Part shown: one piece after another, positions 7,209-19,185 of the stretch
Layout of the letters: each line of letters begins with the position of its first letter
Position numbering within the stretch: the stretch's first letter is position 1
Source of the DNA: a virus
Strand: one strand, 5' to 3'
IMG/VR virus record: IMGVR_UViG_3300027522_000013
Span: 1 to 35,327 of that record
Length of the DNA stretch: 35,327 bases
Made by a program: the position numbers and the translations under genes
Notes under the pieces: generated by a model
What the model was told of the DNA's origin: nothing
The model's input: the letters and a program-made list of their open reading frames with translations, nothing else
Databases searched by the model: none

Positions 7209-9794
7209 ATGGCAACAAAAATAGTAACTAAGAACAGTAGTACTGGCGGTAGCGCACCTTCAGCAAGTGATCTTGTACAAGGCGAGTTAGCGGTTAACGT
7301 CACGGATAAGCGTTTGTATACTGAGAATGCTTCAGGCGCTATTGTCGAGCTAGGTACTAATCCTGCAGGCGCTGTAACAATGGCGAGTACTCTAGCTGTT
7401 TCAGGTGTTGTAACAGCCAACGCAGACGTAACCTTTGCTAATGGCGCAGATATCATCACGGCTTCAGCAGGAACAAGCAACTTCCGCGCAGGTGTCAACG
7501 CAGGTAACAGTATTGCAAGCGGTGGTAATTATAATGTTGTCGTGGGCGATGAGGCAGGTACTGCGCTTACTACTGGTGATGAGAACGTAGCTATTGGGTA
7601 TGCGGCTTTAGATAATTCTGATGTAGGTTCTTTTAATACAGGCATTGGAAAGTCTGCTTTAGGCAATGATTCAAAAGGCTCAAGAAGCACAGCGGTGGGT
7701 AACTCTGCACTGCAAACTCAAAACTTTACTTCAGCCACTAATGCTTATAACTCAGCCTTTGGTTTCAACGCAGGTGGCGCAGTAACCACAGGCACAGACA
7801 ATACCATCATTGGTGGCCTAGCAGGGGATGCCGCTACTACAGCGGCAGGTATTACAGTTGTAGGCAAGAGTGCAGGTAGTGCAATAACAACAGGTGGAGA
7901 CAACACAGCTATAGGTAAGCAAGCGTTAAAGTCTACTACTACAGGTACATCTAACGTAGCTGTGGGTAAAGATGCCTTAGAGACGGCTACTACTGCAAGT
8001 AATAACACTGCGGTTGGTTTTAAGGCTCTTGAGGCAAACACCACAGGCGCAGGTAATACCGCAGTGGGTGCAATAGCTTTAGACGCAAATACCACCTCAG
8101 ATGACAATACGGCAGTTGGTTACGCCGCATTAACTACAAACACTACAGGTTCTAATAATACGGCAGTTGGAAGAAGTGCTTTAGCACTAACAACTACAGG
8201 TTCAGATAACACTGCTGTGGGTCGTATAGCGTTAGACGATAATACAACGGGTGCAAACAATACGGCAGTTGGTTCTTCAGCTTTAACCGCAAACACCACA
8301 GGCGCACAAAACGTAGCTAGTGGTACTCTTGCTTTAGCACAGAATACTACAGCAAATGATAATACCGCAGTAGGTTATCAGGCATTAACAACAAACAGTA
8401 CAGGAGCATCTAATACTGCCATAGGTAAAAATTCTTTAGCAAACAACACTACTGCCGCTAACAATACAGCAGTGGGCTTTAACTCTTTAGGCGCAAACTC
8501 CACAGGCGCAGAAAACACGGCGATGGGTGCTGAAGCTGGTGATGCAATTACTACTGGCGCAGAGAATGTTGCCGTTGGTTATAGTGCTTTATCAAACACA
8601 ACCACAGCTAGTTTTAACACCGCAGTAGGTAAGTCCTCTTTAGGCTCAAATACTACAGGGGCTAACAATACAGCAGTTGGTAAATCAGCAGGAGCCGCAA
8701 ACACCACAGGCACATATAACACATCAGTGGGTTCATTAGCTTTAGAGAGTACAACAACGGGTATTTCAAATACTGCGGTGGGTGGACAGGCACTACAAAC
8801 CAACACCACTGGCGACTACAACGTGGCTATGGGAGTCAATGCACTTGATAAGAATACTACAGCAAATAACAATACAGGTATAGGCGCGGGAGCTTTAGCC
8901 GCAAACACCACAGGTGCTAATAACGTAGCAGTCGGCACTGATGCTTTAGACGCAAACACCACTGCGGATAATAATACTGCAGTTGGTTATGGTTCTTTAG
9001 GCCTAAACACCACAGGCACAGCAAACGTAGCAATGGGCTTTGGAGCGTTAGATGCTAACACCACAGCCTCTAACAACACAGCCTTGGGTTTTAACGCTTT
9101 AACCACTAACATAACAGGCGCTAACAACACTGCTGTTGGAACATTCGCTTTGCAGACAGCGACAGGTTCAGGGAATATTGCCGTGGGTATGGACGCAGGA
9201 GACTCCGTAACTAGTGGACAGTTTAATGTATTGCTTGGAGAGAACGCGGCTAGTGCCACTACAAACCTTACAACGGGTACTGGTAATTGTTTAGTTGGTT
9301 ATCATAGCTACACAACGGCGGCTTCTTCGGACTATGCAAACGGGTTTGGGTTTAGTGTTGGGGCAGAAGCGGGGTACACAACAGTTGGACAGGGCGTCGC
9401 AGATATCAGAGCCGCACACGGTAACGTAACATGGGCAACAGTATCTGACGAACGCTACAAGAAAGACATTGTAGACTCTACAGCAGGTTTGTCTTTCATT
9501 AATGCTCTACAGCCTCGTACCTTCAAGTACAAGAACCTTGGCGAACTACCTGAAACCTTTAATGCTTATAAAGCTGACTCTACCAAAGTCTTTAAAAACT
9601 CTGACACCAACCACGGCTTTATAGCCCAAGAAATCAAAGCGGCTATAGATGCTGACAGTAGCATTAAAGATGGCTTTAGACTTTGGGACGACAGAGAAGA
9701 TGGATCACAGGAAGTAGCAGAAGCCGCATTAATACCAATCTTGGTAAAAGCAATACAAGAACTCACCGCACGAATCACAACCCTAGAAGGATAA
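7209..9794 (+). CDS. Tail fibre with YadA-head-like repeats and S74 chaperone domain
   Basis: The 861-residue protein has three parts. Residues 1-100 are a docking region (SASDLVQGELAVNVTDKRLYTE) seen in many marine phage fibres. Residues 109-682 hold about 34 repeats of roughly 17 residues built on NTAVGxxAL...NTTGxN, matching the left-handed beta-roll head of YadA-type trimeric adhesins. The C-terminus (from about 735) is an intramolecular chaperone of the endosialidase/peptidase S74 kind, with SDERYKKDI (predicted cleavage Ser 746) and GFIAQEIKAAI. The chaperone would trimerise the fibre and then cut itself off. It is probably the main host-recognition fibre. Confidence 0.85.
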   Translation: MATKIVTKNSSTGGSAPSASDLVQGELAVNVTDKRLYTENASGAIVELGTNPAGAVTMASTLAVSGVVTANADVTFANGADIITASAGTSNFRAGVNAGNSIASGGNYNVVVGDEAGTALTTGDENVAIGYAALDNSDVGSFNTGIGKSALGNDSKGSRSTAVGNSALQTQNFTSATNAYNSAFGFNAGGAVTTGTDNTIIGGLAGDAATTAAGITVVGKSAGSAITTGGDNTAIGKQALKSTTTGTSNVAVGKDALETATTASNNTAVGFKALEANTTGAGNTAVGAIALDANTTSDDNTAVGYAALTTNTTGSNNTAVGRSALALTTTGSDNTAVGRIALDDNTTGANNTAVGSSALTANTTGAQNVASGTLALAQNTTANDNTAVGYQALTTNSTGASNTAIGKNSLANNTTAANNTAVGFNSLGANSTGAENTAMGAEAGDAITTGAENVAVGYSALSNTTTASFNTAVGKSSLGSNTTGANNTAVGKSAGAANTTGTYNTSVGSLALESTTTGISNTAVGGQALQTNTTGDYNVAMGVNALDKNTTANNNTGIGAGALAANTTGANNVAVGTDALDANTTADNNTAVGYGSLGLNTTGTANVAMGFGALDANTTASNNTALGFNALTTNITGANNTAVGTFALQTATGSGNIAVGMDAGDSVTSGQFNVLLGENAASATTNLTTGTGNCLVGYHSYTTAASSDYANGFGFSVGAEAGYTTVGQGVADIRAAHGNVTWATVSDERYKKDIVDSTAGLSFINALQPRTFKYKNLGELPETFNAYKADSTKVFKNSDTNHGFIAQEIKAAIDADSSIKDGFRLWDDREDGSQEVAEAALIPILVKAIQELTARITTLEG
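7533..9255 (+). repeat. About 34 diverged 51-bp coding repeats (YadA-head-like)
   Basis: The repeats encode units of about 17 residues starting N-T-A-V-G. They are diverged at DNA level, so they are old or selected, but stretches such as AACACCACAGGCGC recur and could recombine to change fibre length. Confidence 0.85.
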
Positions 9795-9799
9795 TAACC

Positions 9800-10045
9800 A
9801 TGACAGACCGTACAGACGCAGAACTAGCAGTAGACTTCACAGCAATGGGACACAGCATTGCATTGATTACAGACGTAATCGCAGGAAACAGCATGGCAGA
9901 AGATGATGCCGCAGATAGGCAGGACTGTGTTGATCGTAACACTCAGCACCTTGAGCTTATGAAAGCTAAGAGCGATTGGGGTAGTGAGAGTTTTACCGCT
10001 ACTGACTCAGCTATCTCAGCAGGTAATGGCTACACCGCATCATGA
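9800..10045 (+). CDS. Small phage protein, unknown (81 aa)
   Basis: ATG 9800 follows the fibre gene by 5 bp and gives 81 residues: an acidic start (MTDRTDAELAVDFTAMG), a mixed helical middle and a Ser/Thr/Gly-rich end. A longer in-frame start at 9683 would lie inside the fibre gene and is unlikely. The stop overlaps the next ATG (ATGA at 10042-10045), so the two genes are probably translationally coupled. No domain is recognised. Confidence 0.65.
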   Translation: MTDRTDAELAVDFTAMGHSIALITDVIAGNSMAEDDAADRQDCVDRNTQHLELMKAKSDWGSESFTATDSAISAGNGYTAS

Positions 10046-10203
10046 GTTATTTAATAGACCTGTATGTACTTGCAACTTCACTAGTGACTATCGCTAGTGT
10101 TGTTTGTAACTACACAGACACGCCTAAGGACGATGCGCTTGTAGCTAAAGCGTATAAGTTACTTGAGCAGTTTGCATTCTTAGGTCACAAGGGAAAGCAG
10201 TAA
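10042..10203 (+). CDS. Small single-pass membrane protein (53 aa)
   Basis: The product starts MSYLIDLYVLATSLVTIASVVC, a hydrophobic segment of about 20 residues, followed by a polar KDDALVAKAYKLLEQ helix and a basic tail. The gene overlaps the previous one by 4 bp. Similar micro-proteins with a TPKDDAxVAK motif after the membrane helix occur near lysis genes of marine phages. It could be part of the lysis set, but no function is shown. Confidence 0.65.
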   Translation: MSYLIDLYVLATSLVTIASVVCNYTDTPKDDALVAKAYKLLEQFAFLGHKGKQ

Positions 10204-10207
10204 CCCT

Positions 10208-10930
10208 ATGAAAGGTGCATTAATTCTCATTTTAATGTTTTTTTTTGCAACTGCATTGGGTCAAGAAGAACCAATGGGCGATACGGACTCAACCAACAAT
10301 CAAGATGGTAATTTAAACACTAACACCGTTGGTTCAACCGTTAGTTCTAACAACCAAAGTAAAGATGAAAGTGTTTCCAATACTTACAATGGGGCAGGAT
10401 CATCTTCTGATATGCCAGTTGGCAGTGCCATCGCTCCTAGTTACATGTCCAACGGAATGGAAACATGTCTAAGCGGTAGCGGTACATCTATTCAAACAGG
10501 TTTAATCGGTTATACCAAAGGCAGTTATCAAAAGGATGTTGACTGCAATAGAAGACGTGATGCAAAAACACTTAGCGATCTTGGCATGAAAGTGGCGGCC
10601 ATTGCTAGAATGTGTGAAGACGTTAAAGTGTGGCGTAGTCTTTTTATATCAGCAACACCTTGTCCAGTATTGTCAAGCGGTCGTTTGGTAGTGGGTAAAA
10701 GAGCATTCTTATTAATGAAAATGCAACCTAGTTTATACATACCAGATTATGGTGATGTTTATTTAAAGCGAACTGCAACATGGTCTAAGAAAATCCCAAC
10801 ACCAAGATACACAGAAACTCAAGAATGGTACAATTCAATTTTAGGAATAGGTGCAGAAGATGAAAACAAAGATGAAGAAAGCAATATTGTTGAGTCTGTT
10901 TCTGACCAGTTCCGCAGTGCAAGGAAGTGA
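10208..10930 (+). CDS. Exported cysteine-containing phage protein, unknown
   Basis: The 240-residue product begins with a clear Sec signal peptide (MKGALILILMFFFATALG, cleavage probably before QEE). An Asn/Ser-rich linker follows, then a compact domain with four cysteines (in ETCLSGSG, VDCNRRRD, ARMCEDVK and TPCPVLSS) that could form two disulfides in the periplasm. Exported soluble phage proteins are unusual outside lysis, superinfection exclusion or virion assembly. The next gene is also exported and overlaps this one by about 70 bp. I recognise no named domain. Confidence 0.75.
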   Translation: MKGALILILMFFFATALGQEEPMGDTDSTNNQDGNLNTNTVGSTVSSNNQSKDESVSNTYNGAGSSSDMPVGSAIAPSYMSNGMETCLSGSGTSIQTGLIGYTKGSYQKDVDCNRRRDAKTLSDLGMKVAAIARMCEDVKVWRSLFISATPCPVLSSGRLVVGKRAFLLMKMQPSLYIPDYGDVYLKRTATWSKKIPTPRYTETQEWYNSILGIGAEDENKDEESNIVESVSDQFRSARK

Positions 10931-11720
10931 ATTAGATTCTTTAATTGCAACTTCTTCTGCCATTGTTGACCAAATTAATAAAGGGATTTTAATGACAGGC
11001 GCGGCTATGGGGTATTCCCACACTGGCACTGGTATTTCTGATGGTCAATTAGCAGGTACAGCATACATATCTAGTGATCAAGTCTTAGCATATAACGCGG
11101 CTTTGTCTGGCATGGTTTCATATATGCCTTATGGTTCAGCAGAACAATACCTCGAAGAACAAGCAGAAGCAGAACTTCAGTTGATGGAGGACGCCATAGA
11201 TGTGTTTACTACCGTAGTAATAGACATGGTTGCAGTCCAAGAAGTTTCTGAATTAGCTTCCGAAGCGTCAACTCCTGACGATGAAGCGGCTGTGCAAGAA
11301 TATGTGACTAACAACACTGATGCACTTACTATAGATCAGGATGACGCTGATACTTACAATCAATCTTTGGATGACATAGAGATACATGCTAACGCGGCAG
11401 GTGCTTTCTTAGGTGTAGCGGCCAACGCTGATGCTGTTGCTTTCTTAGATCAAGGCGCAATGGATAATAATACTCGCATTGAAGACAACACTCTTAGCTA
11501 CAGTGCATCCAACCAAGCGGTTAGTTTAGCTTGGATTTCTGGCAATCCTGCTACAGATGTTTATGTGAACGGCACAGATCAATTTAATATTAATCTTTAT
11601 GTCAGCCATGCGGATATCTTAATTTCAGGAGAGTCTAGTGAACTCTACCTTACTGGTCCTACCTATCTTGGTTATGAATGCTTTGTTACTCAAACTAACT
11701 GTGAAGAAGGTGAAGGGTGA
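10860..11720 (+). CDS. Second exported phage protein, acidic, unknown
   Basis: Starting at ATG 10860 the product is 286 residues with a signal peptide (MKTKMKKAILLSLFLTSSAVQG, cleavage before SELDS). A closer ATG at 10872 would give the same mature protein. The mature part is acidic and Ala-rich with a likely helical centre and a beta-rich end containing two cysteines (YECFVTQTNC). It overlaps the preceding gene by about 70 bp in another frame and ends in a GTGA overlap with the next start. The two exported proteins probably work together; the function is unknown. Confidence 0.7.
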   Translation: MKTKMKKAILLSLFLTSSAVQGSELDSLIATSSAIVDQINKGILMTGAAMGYSHTGTGISDGQLAGTAYISSDQVLAYNAALSGMVSYMPYGSAEQYLEEQAEAELQLMEDAIDVFTTVVIDMVAVQEVSELASEASTPDDEAAVQEYVTNNTDALTIDQDDADTYNQSLDDIEIHANAAGAFLGVAANADAVAFLDQGAMDNNTRIEDNTLSYSASNQAVSLAWISGNPATDVYVNGTDQFNINLYVSHADILISGESSELYLTGPTYLGYECFVTQTNCEEGEG

Positions 11721-12226
11721 GCCTAGAGAATACAGAACTAAAAATAGGCGATGTATCTTTTAAGGGTGTCTATATTGCCATTTTGTTTAGCTTGGCAACA
11801 ACATTAGGTGGGGGCGTCTGGACGGCAAGCAGTCTATATAGCAGACTTGAAGCTGTAGAATCTACGCAAATACCTGACATAGCACCGCTTGAAGAATCAG
11901 TTTTAACAAACAGGCAAGAGTTAAATGCTCAAATAGAACTGATTAAACAAGAATTAAAAGATAATAATGTATCGCAGTTGCAGGGCAAACTTGCCACGCT
12001 TGGTACTAACCTAGTGACTATACGAGATCAACAGGAAAAACTGTTAGCGATTGACTCAAGCGTCGATCAGTTGGAAAAAGACATATCACGCATGATGGCT
12101 ATTGTAGAAAAAGCTGAATTGCTGACTAAGGCAATGTCTGACCTAGACGCAAGAATGAAGGTATCCCAAAGAGAAATTGAAGATCTTTGGCAAGGCATGG
12201 ACTACATTAGTAATCCTTTAAAATAA
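11717..12226 (+). CDS. Membrane-anchored coiled-coil protein, spanin-like
   Basis: GTG 11717 overlaps the previous stop (GTGA). The 169-residue product has a short cytoplasmic N-terminus, one membrane segment (about residues 16-36, VYIAILFSLATTLGGGVW) and then a long coiled coil (residues 45-155). That is the topology of an inner-membrane spanin (Rz-like), which with an outer-membrane partner fuses the envelope at lysis. Holin-type genes follow directly. No Rz1-like lipoprotein is evident, so it may be a unimolecular variant or a structural anchor. The assignment is by topology only. Confidence 0.5.
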   Translation: MSLENTELKIGDVSFKGVYIAILFSLATTLGGGVWTASSLYSRLEAVESTQIPDIAPLEESVLTNRQELNAQIELIKQELKDNNVSQLQGKLATLGTNLVTIRDQQEKLLAIDSSVDQLEKDISRMMAIVEKAELLTKAMSDLDARMKVSQREIEDLWQGMDYISNPLK

Positions 12227-12263
12227 TAAACTATTATAAACTTTATATAAAGGAATATATAAG

Positions 12264-12434
12264 ATGGGTGAACCAACTAAAGAAGCGTTAGATGTAGTAG
12301 CAGCCTCAACAGCAGTATTGTCTCTTGCCTCTTGGTTGCCTCCTACTGCTTCTATTTTGACTATAGTTTGGTTAGGTCTACGTATTTGGGAATCTGAGAC
12401 AATACAAAATATAGTTAATAAAAAACCTAAGTAA
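12264..12434 (+). CDS. Holin-like small membrane protein (56 aa)
   Basis: ATG 12264 with an AAGGAA site gives 56 residues: MGEPTKEALDVVAA, a hydrophobic stretch (STAVLSLASWLPPTAS), a second one (ILTIVWLGLRIW) and a basic end (VNKKPK). The WLPPxAS-LTIxWLxLRIxESET signature resembles class II-like holins of podoviruses. It would open the inner membrane at lysis. Position between the spanin-like gene and the three-TM holin supports this. Confidence 0.65.
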   Translation: MGEPTKEALDVVAASTAVLSLASWLPPTASILTIVWLGLRIWESETIQNIVNKKPK

Positions 12435-12442
12435 AGTTTATC

Positions 12443-12471
12443 TTGACTTTTAACTAAAAATAGTGTATAAT
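12443..12471 (+). promoter_or_regulatory. Sigma-70 promoter (TTGACT-17-TATAAT) abutting a start codon
   Basis: TTGACT is at 12443-12448 and TATAAT at 12466-12471, spaced 17 bp. The ATG of the next gene is at 12473, so a transcript begun 6-8 bp after the -10 would start inside that gene. The promoter probably serves the 12856 gene and the tail genes beyond. Confidence 0.75.
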
Positions 12472-12472
12472 A

Positions 12473-15665
<3,193 letters not shown>

Positions 15666-15666
<1 letters not shown>

Positions 15667-16310
15667 TGACATACTTACAACTTGTAAACAGTGTACTTCG
15701 CAGAATTAGAGAAGATGAAGTCTCAAGTGTTTCTCAAAATAGTTATTCTAAACTTGTAGGGGAGTTCGTTAACGATGCTAAACGCTCAGTAGAGGACTCT
15801 TATGATTGGACTGCTTTACGTACTACACTAACTGTCTCTACAACTGATGATGCCTTTAACTATACCCTTACTGGCTCTCAGAACAAGATGAAGTTATTAG
15901 ATGTCATTAATGATACCTCTAACTTCTTTATGCAGTATCGTACCTCTAGGTGGTTTGACAATGCTTTCTTAATCAACGATGCACCTACTGGCACACCTCA
16001 GTTCTATAGCTTTAACGGTGTAGACGCTAATGGCGACAATGGTGTAGATCTTTACCCTAAGCCCGATGGTGTGTATCAAGTACGCTTTAACGTAGTATTA
16101 CGTACTGCTGACTTTACCTTGGATGAGGATAAGCTTACAATACCCTCCTCTCCTGTAGTTCAAATAGCGACTGCTTTGGCTGCTAGAGAGCGTGGTGAAA
16201 CTGGCGGCACTAGTGCAGCAGAGTTGTTTAGTTTAGCTGACAGGACACTCTCAGACGCCATAGCATTTGATGCTGCTCAACATCCTGAAGAAACTATCTG
16301 GTATTCTTAA
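15666..16310 (+). CDS. Tail adaptor / head-completion protein (gp4-like)
   Basis: This 214-residue protein begins with a helical region (MTYLQLVNSVLRRIREDEV). Beta-rich segments follow (RTTLTVSTTDDAFNYTLT, the DVINDTSNFF region) and a helical end with ALAARERGETGG. This resembles the tail accessory or tubular proteins (P22 gp4 / T7 gp11 role) that plug onto the portal. ATG 15666 overlaps the previous stop by one base. The next gene is the partner stabilisation protein, the usual pair. The assignment is by order and general character. Confidence 0.65.
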
Positions 16311-17846
16311 ATGGCACAACAACTACAGAACATCACAGTAGCAGCACCAGCTTTCTTTGGTCTTAACACGCAGGACTCACCTATTGGTGTTGATCCTTCC
16401 TTTGCATCCGTTGCTGACAACTGTGTCATTGACAAGCTAGGACGCATAGGTGCGCGTAAGGGATACGTAGCTGTCTCAGGTAATGGCTCTTCGGTGTTAG
16501 GGAGTAGTCGCGGCATTGAGACAGTCTTTGAGTTTGTGGACACTAGCGGAACTAAGGTTGTCATATCCGCAGGTAACAATAAGATATTTAAAGGCACTAC
16601 TACTCTTGTTGATATTACACCTAGCGGGTATTCCCCGTCAGCTAATAACTGGAAGTGTATTTCTTTTAACAACCATTTGTATATGGTACAATTAGGACAT
16701 GTACCTTTGATTGCTACTGACGAGTCAGGTTCCTTTGTCTTAGAAGCTATTACTTCTCATTCACATGCCACAGGTACAATGCCTCTAGCTAATGAAGCTT
16801 TAGCTGCCTTTGGTAAGTTATGGGTAGCGGACATTGCAGGAGACAAGCATACAGTCTATTGGAGTGATACACTCAATGGTCATGCTTGGACAGGTGGTGC
16901 TACAGGTAGTCTTAACTTAACAACTGTATGGCCTACTGGTCACGATGAAGTAGTAGCACTGGCGGTCCACAATAACTTCTTAGTCATCTTTGGAAAGAAG
17001 TCTATACTTGTGTACTCAGGTGCTTCTTCCCCTGCTTCCATGACCCTAGCTGATACAATAGAAGGTGTAGGTTGTATAGCCCGTGACTCAGTACAGCACA
17101 CAGGTACGGACATCTTGTTCCTATCGGACTCAGGTGTACGTAGCTTTGGTAGGACTATACAAGAAAAGTCTATGCCCATGCGTGACATTAGTAAGAATGT
17201 ACGTACTGATCTTATGCACGAAGTACCACTACAGACTAACGCTATTAAGTCTGTATACAGCGCAGATGAAGCTTTTTATCTCATAACGCTACCTAACAGT
17301 AACTTAGTCTACTCTTTTGACATGCGGTCGCCCTTGGAAGATGGGTCACAACGTGCAACCTCTTGGTCTAGTCTCTTGCCTTTGTCACTGACAACCCTTG
17401 AAGATGGTACAATATACTTTGGTCTTGCTGCTGGTATAGTTAAGTACAGTGGCTACTTAGATGGCACCGCTAACTACCAGATGCGTTACTTTAGTAACCC
17501 AATGGACTTTGGTAATGCTTCCAACTTGAAGTTCCTAAAGAAGTTTACTATCACTGTCATTGGTGGTCAAAACACTAACTCTACTTTAAGCTGGGGTTAT
17601 GACTATACGACTAACTTTACTAAACAAGTATTTAGCTTGTCAGGTTCAAGTAATGCAGGAGAGTATGGTCTTTCGGAATACAACACAACCGCTGAGTACA
17701 CCGCCTCTGCTGTTATCAACACTCCTAAAGTTAACACTAGTGGTAGTGGTGAAGTTGTTACTATAGGTGTTGAGTCAGAACTAAATGGTTCAGCTTTTTC
17801 AATTCAAAAAATAGACATACATGCTCTACTAGGGAGACTTATTTAA
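16311..17846 (+). CDS. Tail hub / DNA-stabilisation protein (gp10/gp12-like)
   Basis: The 511-residue, beta-rich protein starts MAQQLQNITVAAPAFFGLNTQDSP, the recurrent opening of podoviral tail proteins that clip below the adaptor. It has repeated blade-like segments (YVAVSGNGSSV, LYMVQLGHVPLIA, KLWVADIAGDKHTVYWSD, FLVIFGKKSILVYSG, DILFLSDSGVRSFG) suggesting a propeller. In P22 the equivalent is gp10, in T7 gp12. It follows the adaptor without a gap. Confidence 0.7.
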   Translation: MAQQLQNITVAAPAFFGLNTQDSPIGVDPSFASVADNCVIDKLGRIGARKGYVAVSGNGSSVLGSSRGIETVFEFVDTSGTKVVISAGNNKIFKGTTTLVDITPSGYSPSANNWKCISFNNHLYMVQLGHVPLIATDESGSFVLEAITSHSHATGTMPLANEALAAFGKLWVADIAGDKHTVYWSDTLNGHAWTGGATGSLNLTTVWPTGHDEVVALAVHNNFLVIFGKKSILVYSGASSPASMTLADTIEGVGCIARDSVQHTGTDILFLSDSGVRSFGRTIQEKSMPMRDISKNVRTDLMHEVPLQTNAIKSVYSADEAFYLITLPNSNLVYSFDMRSPLEDGSQRATSWSSLLPLSLTTLEDGTIYFGLAAGIVKYSGYLDGTANYQMRYFSNPMDFGNASNLKFLKKFTITVIGGQNTNSTLSWGYDYTTNFTKQVFSLSGSSNAGEYGLSEYNTTAEYTASAVINTPKVNTSGSGEVVTIGVESELNGSAFSIQKIDIHALLGRLI

Positions 17847-18079
17847 TGTCCAACTATACAAAGACTACTAACTTTGCGACTAAAGACTCTCTCAGTTCGG
17901 GTAATGCGAACAAGATTGTTAAAGGAGCAGAGATTGATACAGAATTCAATAACATTGCCATAGCTAGTGCTACTAAAGCCAACACTGCTGAACCTACTTT
18001 TACAGGGACTGTCACTGCTCCCACCGTAACTGTCACAGGCACCTTAACGGCTGATACAATTACTGGAGGAGCATACTAA
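17846..18079 (+). CDS. Small tail-fibre-like connector protein (77 aa)
   Basis: The product starts MSNYTKTTNFATKDSLSSGNANKIVKGAEIDTEFNNI, a docking region found at the start of many phage fibres. It ends after a short Thr/Val beta tract (GTVTAPTVTVTGTLTADTITGGAY). It looks like a fibre N-terminus without a body, ending like the 6186 gene product. It may be a stand-alone adaptor for the fibres or a remnant. It overlaps both neighbours by one base. Confidence 0.65.
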   Translation: MSNYTKTTNFATKDSLSSGNANKIVKGAEIDTEFNNIAIASATKANTAEPTFTGTVTAPTVTVTGTLTADTITGGAY

Positions 18080-19185
18080 TGGCTGGATTTTGGGAAGGCC
18101 TTGGAGGATTATTAGGTGGAGCAGGTTCTTACTATTTAGGAAAGGAGAACATTGCTGGTGCAAAACAGTTGGGTTTAGATACCCAAGCAGGTGCTGACCT
18201 TTTAGCGGAGCAAGCTCGTGCAGGTACTGAGTTTAAACCTTATACTGTCACTAGTGGCTTAGGCAACGTAGGCACAACAGCTGAGGGTGGTTTTAACATT
18301 AACCTATCCCCTGAGCAGGAAGCCCTACAGAGCCAGCTAATGGGTCAAGCAGCTGGTTTGTTTGGTCAGGTAGGGCAAGACCCTGCTGCACAGCAATCGG
18401 CCATCTACGAGCAACTGAGAGCCACTCAGCGCCCTGAAGAGCAACGTCAGCGTTTAGCAACTGAAGAACGTATGTTATCTCAAGGACGCTTGGGTATGCA
18501 ATCTAGTGCTTATGGCGGTGCATCGCCTGAGTTACTAGCACAAGAGACTGCTCGTCAGGAAGCAATGGGTCGCGCTAACATTGGTGCTAGACAACAGGCT
18601 CTATCGGAACAACAACAAGCACTAGCTGGTGGACAAGGTTTATTAAATGCTGGATACTCTCCACAGCAGCAAGCTTTGGCTATGCTACAGAGTAGCTCAG
18701 TACCTGCTGGCTTTGCTGATATTGGCCGTAGGTCAGGCACAGAGTTTAGTTCTCAGTTAGGACTAGGCGGCTTAGAGTCTCGTCTTGGTGCTGAAGACTT
18801 AGCCAATAGATTACAGCTACAGCAAGGGCAAGGCGCTCTTGATACTATCTTTGGTCAACAAGCTACTCCTTTGGAACAAGCGCAGATAGCTGAGATTTAT
18901 GCTAAGATGGGAGGCAATCCTAATAGTGGCGGTCTTTGGGGTGCTATTTTCTCAGATAGTCGTCTAAAGGAAAACATTGAAACAATAGGTAAGGACACAA
19001 GAACAGGCTTGACATTGTATAACTTCAGCTACATTGCTGATCCAAGTAGTGTTATATATGAAGGTGTCATGGCTCAGGAAGTTCTTGACTATATGCCTGA
19101 AGCAGTAACTACCGCATCTAACGGTTATTATGCCGTTAACTACGAGATGCTAAATCTGGAAATGAAAGAAGCGGAGGTAGCATAA
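18079..19185 (+). CDS. Internal-virion-type protein with C-terminal S74 chaperone-like domain
   Basis: The 368-residue protein has a Gly-rich hydrophobic N-terminus (MAGFWEGLGGLLGGAGSYYLG) and a long Gln/Ala-rich helical body (residues 75-260: RQQALSEQQQALAGGQGLLNAG). It ends with a compact domain at residues 288-365 resembling peptidase S74 (SDSRLKENIETIGKD, predicted nucleophile Ser 292; YEGVMAQEVLDYMPEAV; YYAVNYEML). Helical Gln-rich proteins at this place in the late operon are normally ejected with the DNA. A trimeric chaperone on such a protein is uncommon to my knowledge. It overlaps the next gene by one base. Confidence 0.65.
   Translation: MAGFWEGLGGLLGGAGSYYLGKENIAGAKQLGLDTQAGADLLAEQARAGTEFKPYTVTSGLGNVGTTAEGGFNINLSPEQEALQSQLMGQAAGLFGQVGQDPAAQQSAIYEQLRATQRPEEQRQRLATEERMLSQGRLGMQSSAYGGASPELLAQETARQEAMGRANIGARQQALSEQQQALAGGQGLLNAGYSPQQQALAMLQSSSVPAGFADIGRRSGTEFSSQLGLGGLESRLGAEDLANRLQLQQGQGALDTIFGQQATPLEQAQIAEIYAKMGGNPNSGGLWGAIFSDSRLKENIETIGKDTRTGLTLYNFSYIADPSSVIYEGVMAQEVLDYMPEAVTTASNGYYAVNYEMLNLEMKEAEVA

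Noticed and set aside
7745-8107. Minus-strand frames across the fibre repeats (also 8579-8809 and 8987-9259)
   Set aside because: They are antisense shadows of the 51-bp repeats with the same PTAV-type composition each time.
7533-9255. Considered a diversity-generating retroelement target region
   Set aside because: No reverse transcriptase gene and no adenine-biased template repeat are visible in the window.
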